This document shows positions 57,027 to 64,000 of a stretch of 64,000 bases of DNA, piece by piece; the first letter of the stretch is position 1, and each line of letters begins with the position of its first letter. The DNA comes from Pirellulaceae bacterium (lineage in GTDB: Bacteria; Planctomycetota; Planctomycetia; Pirellulales; Pirellulaceae), in assembly GCA_019636385.1 (NCBI GenBank), contig JAHBXT010000002.1:248001-312000 (forward strand), written 5' to 3'. The notes below the pieces were generated by a model. The model was not told where the DNA came from, did no database searches, and was given only the letters and a program-made list of their open reading frames with translations. The position numbers and the translations under genes were made by a program.

Positions 57027-60000
57027 TTAGTTCACAGCGGGGGCCTGTGCGGTGGGCTCCACAGGAACTACAGGGCTGAAAAGCGTTCTACCCTGCTCGT
57101 CATTCAGCAGCGAATCGCTGGCCCCCGCTGCCTGGTCCTCCGAGCTGTACACATGGTCTCCTCGGCCACCGTCTGTATTGACCAGCAGTTGGCTGACTGG
57201 TGGCCAGTCGATGTCCACTCGCGTATGCAACCTTTCCGCCAGGTTCAAGGTGGCTCCACTAGGACGCCACAGTGTTGCTATCAATTGGGCGATGTTTAGA
57301 CGGGTGATGTCACAGACCAGTTGCGTCCCCAAACAGGTTGCTCCCGGCAGCAACGTCGTGTGTTCACGAATTCCGGCAGATCGAAGTTCTGTATCTATGG
57401 GACCTCGCTGACCTTCAGAGGTGATGAGCAGTCGGTAGGCTTGGCTGCCGACATATGCAAGCGGTGGCAGATGCTGCTGAATGTCTGCAAACTTGATAAC
57501 GGAGAGTGCATAGCGGCTGTTGAGAAAGTCATCTTGCGCAATGCCAAGTTCGCGACACCCCTGGCAGACTCCTTCAAACGCCAATCGCAACAGATGACCG
57601 TAGTCACGGATGTCTTCTTTGTCTGTGGATGCTGATTGGTCTGGGGCCTCAGTCGCTTCAACAGAATTCAGTTGTAGGGGTGCTTGTTCGATGCAAGTCA
57701 GTAGTCGCTGATGCAAATGCTGCGTTAATTCATCCACAACCCGTAGATGCAAAATTTGGATTGGCGATGGTAGAGATGTTAAGCCAGCAATACTGAGTTG
57801 CAGAGCCTCGTTGTTGAGTGCGGATACTCTCCACATTTCGAGCTGTTTGGCCAACTGTTCGGCAGCCGCCTTCGTATGTTCGAAAAAACGGATGCAGTTC
57901 ATACAGTATTCGTCAAGGTAGTCACGAATACTGCTCAGCAACTGGTCAGCATCCCCCAGTAACTGCGAGAAGGCGGCAAATTGTTCAACTAACTGCGGTG
58001 AATTTCGTTCCGAGTAATCTTGAATCGCCTCAATGACTCGCAACTGAATGCGTTCCAGTTGGTTCCAGTTGTAGAATTTTGCCTCGGTGAGTTGGATCAC
58101 GGTTTTCTGCCAAGTCTGCAGGTCATTGGACAATTGAATTTCTTGGACCTGTGGATCATGACTTAACCGACGAGCCCATTTTCCAATCGACTCGCTGTCA
58201 TTGAAAATCTGTTCCGTCTGTTGGTAGAGCCCCAGTTCTTGAAGCACTCGCTGCGTAAACTCGTCACGAGCCTCATCGGTCAGCGACCTGTAGGTAGGTG
58301 AAGTTGGATCGAATTGATACGCAGGCGTGTTATTCGAATTCGAAGTTTCGGGCGGGCGACAGATATCAAAGAATCCCAGGGCTGTGTTCAGTGCCTGCCA
58401 GCTGCACCAACCAGCAAGCAATTCTGGCGTAATCGCTTGAACAGGACGGACGGTTGACGCATCAGCCGTGCGCAGCCAGCCCATCGGTTCATTGGCTAGA
58501 CTGCGACGCGACTCGGCTAACGCGGCGGACGACAACGATTGGCAATCGAGCGAAATATGTCGCGCCATTTGTCGCGTGGTTAGATGGATAGCTTCCCGAT
58601 CTTCGTACATGCCTCCATCGATCAATGTCACCCAATCAAAGGGTCGAGCGCTAGACAGCGCGAAACCTGTGCGATAGTCGAGACTGGGAGTCTCTTGCTG
58701 AGGGTCCATCAAGTAGGCAAGTTCAGACAATGTTGCTAGAGCGTTGCCGGATGCCAAATTGACAGCTTGACTGTTGGATGTGGTTGCAGCGCTGGCAACT
58801 GCACACAAACGGTAGTTTGTATAGCCGTGCTTAATAAAGCAACGTCGAACAATGAATCCCAATTCGCACAGTAGTGCCGATCCAGTTCCCCCGTGCAGTG
58901 AAGCGATCACGTAAACGTGCAGCGGCGAAGCGCTAGCCGCACTATTCTTATGGAACTCGATGAGTCGAACAATTTTTTGCTCAACGATCTTGCATAAAGC
59001 CGGATAGTTGGCTATCAAACTCAAGGTAGCAATCGGACGTACACCGTCAGTCTTGCGTGATCTGGGGATGTTGTACAACCAGCGTCGCGATAATGGAGCG
59101 AATTGTTCGGTGGAAAGTTTACGATAGGCTTGTGGCGATTGAATTGGTAATTCGACCACACAGTTCAAGGGAATGGCTTGCAGGTCTTGGCCGCTGGTAA
59201 CGTCTATCAATGCTTCGGATGTTGTATCAATACCTAGCCACTCATGATCTTCACAAGTGTAAGGATCGTCGACATTTTGTATCAGATCGCCGCGTAACTC
59301 CTTCAGCGCCAGCAGCCCCATGCCCCCGATACCAATGAACATGGCGGGAACGCTACTGGATTGGCAAGCGAATTCTTCGCTGGACAACGCCGGATGAAAG
59401 GCCGCTTTTTGACTCCCGGCATGAATACTTGCCTGGGCAATGGTGACTGTACTTTGAGTATGCTCAAAGTGATGCGATTCCGTCGCTTCGACCTTCGACT
59501 GGATTGGCAAGACAGCGTTGCGAACCTTCATCAACTGTTCGACAAACTGCCGACAGGTCGGGTAGCGGTCGAGTGGATTTTTGGACAATGCTCGCTGTAC
59601 AATCATGCGATCGGCTGGCGGCAAGGGGTCTAATTCCGGTGACAGGTTGAGATGTTGCCTGGCCAGTTCACCCGGCGTCTGACCCTTGAATGGCAAATTC
59701 CCAGTCAGCAACTCCATGTAGACGACGGCTAACGAATACTGATCGCTACGAAAATCGGGGCGACCATCGAAGACTTCCGGAGCCGAGTAGGCGGGTGTCA
59801 GTCCGGCCACCAATGACTGACAGTTGCCGTGCAGGTCTTTGACTAGCCCAAAGTCGGCAACTTTGATTCGATCAGCAATGATCAGCAGATTGCCGGGTTT
59901 GATGTCCAGATGTTGTAGCGAATGCTTCTGAGCCAAAAAGTCCAAGGCGTCAGCGGTGTCGCGCATAAAATCCAGCAGTTCGGTTCGTGGAATGCCAGCC

Positions 60001-60332
60001 ACACCCTGGCGACGGAACTGCTCAAAGCGATCTTGTAGACTACATTCTGCCAATTCGGTCACAATGATGACCTTGCCGCGAACAATTTCGATTCGCTCCA
60101 GCGAAAGCAAAAAAGGATGATGCACCCGTCGCACCCGCTCCAAGCTCTTTAACTCGTTTGCTGCTCGTGATTCGTCTACATTGCCGTAGATCAATTTGAC
60201 GGCTTTTTGTAATCCGCCAGGCGCATCGGCCAACCAGACCTCGCCATACCCCCCCGCACCCAGACGCTTACGTAAAAAATATCCTGGGATTGGCTCCGAT
60301 CCCGCAGGGGTCGTAAAGGATGATTTATTCAT
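57027..60332 (-). CDS. Ser/Thr kinase fused to tubulin-like domain
   Basis: 1101 residues. Residues 20-270 form a eukaryotic-type kinase: GAGGYGEVW (25-33), Lys46, HLDIKPGN (141-148, with Leu in place of Arg, a non-RD kinase), DFG (160-162) and APE (184-186). After a linker, residues about 330-620 form a tubulin/FtsZ-like GTPase domain: FIGIGGMG (332-339) and the tubulin-signature HGGTGSA (480-486). The last 480 residues are largely helical and unrecognised. No transmembrane helix is evident, so a cytoplasmic scaffold is likely. The AAA+ ATPase gene lies upstream on the same strand and the DUF4105 gene downstream. Confidence 0.85.
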   Translation of the reverse strand: MNKSSFTTPAGSEPIPGYFLRKRLGAGGYGEVWLADAPGGLQKAVKLIYGNVDESRAANELKSLERVRRVHHPFLLSLERIEIVRGKVIIVTELAECSLQDRFEQFRRQGVAGIPRTELLDFMRDTADALDFLAQKHSLQHLDIKPGNLLIIADRIKVADFGLVKDLHGNCQSLVAGLTPAYSAPEVFDGRPDFRSDQYSLAVVYMELLTGNLPFKGQTPGELARQHLNLSPELDPLPPADRMIVQRALSKNPLDRYPTCRQFVEQLMKVRNAVLPIQSKVEATESHHFEHTQSTVTIAQASIHAGSQKAAFHPALSSEEFACQSSSVPAMFIGIGGMGLLALKELRGDLIQNVDDPYTCEDHEWLGIDTTSEALIDVTSGQDLQAIPLNCVVELPIQSPQAYRKLSTEQFAPLSRRWLYNIPRSRKTDGVRPIATLSLIANYPALCKIVEQKIVRLIEFHKNSAASASPLHVYVIASLHGGTGSALLCELGFIVRRCFIKHGYTNYRLCAVASAATTSNSQAVNLASGNALATLSELAYLMDPQQETPSLDYRTGFALSSARPFDWVTLIDGGMYEDREAIHLTTRQMARHISLDCQSLSSAALAESRRSLANEPMGWLRTADASTVRPVQAITPELLAGWCSWQALNTALGFFDICRPPETSNSNNTPAYQFDPTSPTYRSLTDEARDEFTQRVLQELGLYQQTEQIFNDSESIGKWARRLSHDPQVQEIQLSNDLQTWQKTVIQLTEAKFYNWNQLERIQLRVIEAIQDYSERNSPQLVEQFAAFSQLLGDADQLLSSIRDYLDEYCMNCIRFFEHTKAAAEQLAKQLEMWRVSALNNEALQLSIAGLTSLPSPIQILHLRVVDELTQHLHQRLLTCIEQAPLQLNSVEATEAPDQSASTDKEDIRDYGHLLRLAFEGVCQGCRELGIAQDDFLNSRYALSVIKFADIQQHLPPLAYVGSQAYRLLITSEGQRGPIDTELRSAGIREHTTLLPGATCLGTQLVCDITRLNIAQLIATLWRPSGATLNLAERLHTRVDIDWPPVSQLLVNTDGGRGDHVYSSEDQAAGASDSLLNDEQGRTLFSPVVPVEPTAQAPAVN

Positions 60333-60445
60333 GATTCGTCAATCAGCTAGATAAAGTCTCAACAGCAACTGATACAGGGACTAGGGAAATTCGGGAGGGC
60401 GGCTGAGGCTCAGGGCTATTGAGCGTCGGCCGGCATCAATAGGCT

Positions 60446-61963
60446 CTAGGTCAGCGAAGGTCTAATCTCTGACGTGGGAATCGTAGCCTCGTAAGTCGCC
60501 GGAGTTGGGCCGGGCGTCTGGAGTGTTCGAGTGGATTCCAGGTTGACAAGATCTGCCTGTGCCGGCGCGGCTTGAGGCTGATTGCCAGCCTGAGCTGAAG
60601 CGGACCTACTGAGATTGATCGAATTGCCAAAGTAATTGCGGCAGGCGTGCTTCAGATAGTCGATGCGCAGATCCAATGGTTCATTGCGATAGGTGCACAA
60701 GGCTCTTACTTGATTGAGGAGGTCGCGTGGATAACATCGCCGCAATGGCACGCGATTGGCCTTGAAGAACCCCAGAATTAATTGTTGAACGACATCAGGT
60801 CGCCAAGGGAATCCCATCGATTCACAGGCAGCGCGAAACAATTTCATGAATTCCAGTTCGCCTGGGTCTCGAATCTCAATTTTGAAGGGCACACGTCGCA
60901 GGAAGGCTTCGTCCACTAAATCATGGGGTTGAAGATTGGTGGAAAAGAGAACGATCTGTTCAAATGGAACGGCAATCTTCTTGCCGGTGGGCAATGTTAA
61001 GAAATCCATCTTATTCTCAAGCGGGATGATCCACCGATTGAGCAACTCTGCTGGAGCCACCCTTTGGCGTCCGAAGTCATCGATCAGCAGACTGCCGCAA
61101 TTGCTCTTCAGTTGCAATGGGGCTTCGCAGGTATTGCTGCGTGAATCATGGCGAATCTCCAAGCTATCCAGGGTCAATTCACCGCCTACGATGACCGTTG
61201 GACGCTGAATGCGCACCCAACGGCGATCGTGGTTTTGCAACTGTACTATCGGGCTGTGGCTGGCATCCTGCAGAGGACGATGAAAGGCAGCATCAAATAG
61301 TTTGATGATCATTCCGTCGTCAACGATCGCATGAGGTATCCAAATGCTTTCGCCGCGCAGCAGCGTCAAGCACTTGGCCAGCGTCGTCTTGCCGTTACCG
61401 GGTGGTCCATACAAGAAGATGCCTCCATTGCTATTGACGGCTGGACCCAAAAAATCCAGCCAACTCGACTCAAAGGAAATGTGCTGCAACGCCTCGGTTA
61501 GTCGATTACGCTGAATGGGTTCAAATTGATTGGCTTGTGCATCAACGCTTAGTAGATACTCCGATAACGGCACTGGAGCCACGCCGGCGTATTTGAAAAC
61601 CTGCTGATGCTGGAGTGTTCTTTTCTGCCCCAATTCGGTCAGCGCGTAATAGTAGTCGCTCAATGGAGCTGACCGAGCATGGGCGACTATTTGGCGGGTG
61701 CGCATGTGGGCTAACTGCGCATCAATAATTCCGAATGGCAAGCCAATCTGTTCCGCAAGCTTCCGTCCGCTCTGCGTGCCAATTCCCATCAGTATCTGGC
61801 AGAGAATGGATTCCACCATGGTGCTGCTGAGCCCACAATCTTCTAGAGACGTCGGTTCAGCGGGCCAAAAGTGATCTTCGTGAAGCACTTCCGGCAAGTT
61901 GTTTGCCGCAGTCAAGAAATTTGTGGCCTCTGGCGAGAGCTGGAGCGTGTTATGAAAAGTCAT
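60446..61963 (-). CDS. AAA+ ATPase with N-terminal winged-helix-like domain
   Basis: 505 residues. Residues about 40-115 look like a winged helix (LAEQIGLPFGIIDAQLAHM, YYYALTELGQ). The AAA+ module has Walker A GPPGNGKT (186-193), Walker B LLIDDF (292-297), sensor-1-like STNLQP (341-346) and RR (356-357) as possible arginine finger. The C-terminal 60 residues are Gln/Pro/Thr-rich and disordered, with several TP/TL sites that could be kinase targets. Related ATPases occur near secretion and pilus genes in planctomycetes. It lies 113 bases upstream of the kinase-tubulin gene and is probably co-transcribed with it. Confidence 0.85.
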   Translation of the reverse strand: MTFHNTLQLSPEATNFLTAANNLPEVLHEDHFWPAEPTSLEDCGLSSTMVESILCQILMGIGTQSGRKLAEQIGLPFGIIDAQLAHMRTRQIVAHARSAPLSDYYYALTELGQKRTLQHQQVFKYAGVAPVPLSEYLLSVDAQANQFEPIQRNRLTEALQHISFESSWLDFLGPAVNSNGGIFLYGPPGNGKTTLAKCLTLLRGESIWIPHAIVDDGMIIKLFDAAFHRPLQDASHSPIVQLQNHDRRWVRIQRPTVIVGGELTLDSLEIRHDSRSNTCEAPLQLKSNCGSLLIDDFGRQRVAPAELLNRWIIPLENKMDFLTLPTGKKIAVPFEQIVLFSTNLQPHDLVDEAFLRRVPFKIEIRDPGELEFMKLFRAACESMGFPWRPDVVQQLILGFFKANRVPLRRCYPRDLLNQVRALCTYRNEPLDLRIDYLKHACRNYFGNSINLSRSASAQAGNQPQAAPAQADLVNLESTRTLQTPGPTPATYEATIPTSEIRPSLT

Positions 61964-62342
61964 GGGTATAGTCGGCCCCTGGGAACTTTGCCACGCGCAG
62001 CGCTACCGAGCTAACTATCAAAGATTCAGCTAGCTTCTCAACCTGCCGTCGGAATATTAACCGTCAAACTGTGCGTTATGGAATACGCGAAGTCACTGAC
62101 TACACTCCCAACTGTTGCAAGTTGTTAATGCCAATTGGTCATTGCCAACGGGTCTAGGGGTGATAGCGATTGCGCCGATTAACGCGCTTGGGTAGATTGC
62201 TGACCACAGCCGCAGTTAAATCGGCATTTCTCAGGATCAGCTGCGCCGGATGATATTTTATAAGCTACGGTACCACAGCAGTTTCTTGGATTGCGAGCTA
62301 AGGATTGCGCGCAGTTGTACGCAGAAGAAAAACGATAATTCA
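61964..62342. other. Divergent intergenic region of the AAA+/FHA-EAL genes
   Basis: No gene is recognised here. The FHA-EAL frame runs back to 62250, but its first 31 codons do not look like the FHA protein. The divergent promoters of the signalling cluster must lie here; none was identified with confidence. Confidence 0.5.
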
Positions 62343-63467
62343 ATGCATTCGATAACTAGCACCACTGACCACGTCCTGGCGCACCCGGCCGATGCAATGG
62401 CCCTGCAGAGCTCGTGGATACTAGTGCGCGGTGACTCGAGCGACGGACCGCAACAAATTCAAGTTACTCCTATCCCGTTTACAGTTGGACGCCGGCCAGG
62501 CAGTTCACTGCAAATCAATTCCCGTACGATATCAGGGCTACACGCAACGTTAACCTGTGAGGACGATGGGCTGTGCGTTACCGACAATGGCAGCACCAAC
62601 GGTACCTATGTTAATGGACAAAAGATCTCTCAGCCGACCAAACTCGCAGAGGAGGACCTGCTACAGTTTGCCGATATTGTGTTCCGGGTTCGCAAGTCGC
62701 AGCGTTCGACCGTTTGTCAAACGATGCAGGAAGATGTTTGCGATAGTGCATTGGCGCTAGTGCAGTTTGACCGACTAATGCAGAATCGGTTGGTCACCCC
62801 CAACTTTCAGCCGATCGTCGATATTCGATCCGGTGATTTCGTGGGCTATGAAGTGCTGGCGCGCAGCCGCTTGTTTGGACTGGAGTCCTGCCAAGCAATG
62901 TTCGACGCAGCCTCGCGGTTGAATATGGAAGTTGAGTTGAGCCGCATGTTGCGTTGGGAAGGCGTGCGGCACGCCTTAGAACTGGCAAACAATATGACGA
63001 TCTTCCTCAACACCCATCCACTGGAGATTCGTCAAGACGGGTTGGTGGATTCCCTGGTCACAGTTCGGCAACTATCGTACGACAAGCCGATCATTTTGGA
63101 AGTTCACGAAGCCGCAGTTACCGATCCTGCTGAAATGCGAGAATTGAAAGCCCGCTTGCGAGACCTGAACATTGGTATCGCCTACGACGATTTTGGTGCT
63201 GGACAAACACGACTCAGCGAGTTAATTGAGGCACCACCGGACTACCTCAAATTTGATATGTCGCTGATTCGCGGTATTGATCAGGCTCCTCCTGAAAGAC
63301 AGAAGATGCTGGCTGCCCTGGTACAGATCGTGCTCGACCTAGGCGTCAATCCGCTGGCAGAGGGCATTGAAACCCCCGCCGAGGCAGATGTTTGTCGCAA
63401 TCTTGGATTTCAGACTGCCCAAGGCTATCATTTTGGCCGCCCGGCTCCCTGCCAGAACTACCAGTAG
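62343..63467 (+). CDS. FHA domain fused to EAL c-di-GMP phosphodiesterase domain
   Basis: About 374 residues. Residues about 43-115 form an FHA domain, the phosphothreonine reader: FTVGRRPGSSLQI, TISGLHATL (the SRxH motif appears as SGLH) and DNGSTNGTYVNG. Residues about 140-370 form an EAL domain: EVL replaces EAL (170-172), with Asn223, Glu253, Asp282-Asp283 (YDDFGAG), Lys303 and Glu340 (AEGIET) retained, so c-di-GMP hydrolysis is possible. No GGDEF domain is present. It is divergent from the AAA+/kinase-tubulin operon, whose kinase could supply the phosphothreonine ligand. Confidence 0.9.
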   Translation: MHSITSTTDHVLAHPADAMALQSSWILVRGDSSDGPQQIQVTPIPFTVGRRPGSSLQINSRTISGLHATLTCEDDGLCVTDNGSTNGTYVNGQKISQPTKLAEEDLLQFADIVFRVRKSQRSTVCQTMQEDVCDSALALVQFDRLMQNRLVTPNFQPIVDIRSGDFVGYEVLARSRLFGLESCQAMFDAASRLNMEVELSRMLRWEGVRHALELANNMTIFLNTHPLEIRQDGLVDSLVTVRQLSYDKPIILEVHEAAVTDPAEMRELKARLRDLNIGIAYDDFGAGQTRLSELIEAPPDYLKFDMSLIRGIDQAPPERQKMLAALVQIVLDLGVNPLAEGIETPAEADVCRNLGFQTAQGYHFGRPAPCQNYQ

Positions 63468-63484
63468 CCGATTTCCAATAGCCG

Positions 63485-64000
63485 TTAGTCCATTTCGCCG
63501 TTGGCCACAGCCGCTTCGTAGGTGCGGTTTGAAGAGGGGTGTATCGAGCCGCAATTCTTCAGTGCCAGGCTGTACAATCGCCGACCATGCTCAGTCGGAT
63601 AGTCGCCGGTAATGCAGGCCTGACACAGCCGATCTTGATCCAGATTGATAGCCCGAGCGATGGCACTGACCGGCAAATAACGCAATGATTCACACCCCAG
63701 CACCACCGCCATTTGAGCCTGGGCTTCGGGCGTGATCGTCGGGCCAGTCATGAACTGAGGCGCAAACAGCTCGTTTACGGTCGACATATCAATACCGTAA
63801 AAACATGGGGCGACGATGGGCGGACAGGCTACGCGGACGTGAATTTCACGGGCGCGCCCTAGGAGCCGAATTCGATCCAACAAAACTTTCATCGTCGTAG
63901 CGCGGACGATCGAATCCTCCACCAGGATGACCCGTTTGTCCTCTAGGACTTCGCGCAACGGGGTGTACTTGATCGAAGCTTTGGCCATGCGGGCTCGTCC
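63485..64000 (-). CDS. purF: Amidophosphoribosyltransferase, C-terminal part
   Basis: Only the last 171 codons are in the window; the frame continues past 64000 (Gly-Arg-Ala-Arg-Met before the first Lys). The PRPP-binding loop [14 protein letters not shown] and the C-terminal [15 protein letters not shown] block identify PurF, which makes phosphoribosylamine from PRPP and glutamine, the first step of purine synthesis. The N-terminal glutaminase domain lies outside. It converges with the FHA-EAL gene, 17 bases apart. Confidence 0.95.
   Translation of the reverse strand, partial: GRARMAKASIKYTPLREVLEDKRVILVEDSIVRATTMKVLLDRIRLLGRAREIHVRVACPPIVAPCFYGIDMSTVNELFAPQFMTGPTITPEAQAQMAVVLGCESLRYLPVSAIARAINLDQDRLCQACITGDYPTEHGRRLYSLALKNCGSIHPSSNRTYEAAVANGEMD

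Overview
The window reads as chromosomal DNA of a planctomycete, probably of the Pirellula/Rhodopirellula/Blastopirellula group. The evidence is the protein families: two operons pairing a giant PSCyt1-DUF1549-DUF1553 protein with a Tat-exported DUF1501 protein, a ThuA / membrane-bound dehydrogenase / cytochrome c fusion, an ECF sigma factor with an extracytoplasmic tail, a Ser/Thr kinase fused to a tubulin-like domain, and a class II (B12) ribonucleotide reductase. Many genes lack a clear Shine-Dalgarno sequence, and GTG/TTG starts are fairly common. There is no insertion sequence, prophage, CRISPR array or rRNA operon. One tRNA gene (Cys) is present.

Layout. 0.5-3 kb: an SAH-cycle operon, an ArsR-methyltransferase fusion followed by adenosylhomocysteinase. 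3.4-10.6 kb: exported and envelope proteins (PQQ-like propeller, membrane alpha/beta hydrolase, OmpA-like lipoprotein), a gamma-butyrobetaine-hydroxylase-like oxygenase, a Dabb protein and an HtrA-like protease. 11-17 kb: first PSCyt1/DUF1501 operon plus an HD phosphohydrolase. 18.7-22 kb: nrdJ with two NrdR-box-like operators and a long structured leader. 22.3-27.5 kb: a sugar isomerase/epimerase-like protein and the ThuA/dehydrogenase/cytochrome fusion. 28-36.7 kb: small-molecule metabolism (upp, a hexulose-phosphate-synthase-like protein, inositol monophosphatase, aldo/keto reductase), lipid genes (desaturase, PlsC), a sodium-solute symporter, a NUDIX hydrolase and RimI. 37-42.4 kb: a zinc-phospholipase-C-like/DUF4332 fusion, the ECF sigma factor with a secretin-like tail and a sialate O-acetylesterase. 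42.8-51.2 kb: mogA/moaB, the second PSCyt1/DUF1501 operon, nusB, ribH and rho. 51.8-54.9 kb: gnd and zwf, giving both NADPH-producing steps of the oxidative pentose phosphate pathway. 55-63.5 kb: an orphan solute-binding lipoprotein, then a signalling/cytoskeletal cluster: AAA+ ATPase, kinase-tubulin fusion and DUF4105 lipoprotein on one strand, with a divergent FHA-EAL protein. The window ends inside purF.

The best candidate for an undescribed system is the 56-63.5 kb cluster. It combines a writer (Ser/Thr kinase), a possible phosphothreonine reader (FHA) on a c-di-GMP phosphodiesterase domain, an AAA+ remodeler and a tubulin-like GTPase module. The clearest regulatory signal is the pair of 16-bp NrdR-like boxes upstream of nrdJ, with centres 31 bp apart.
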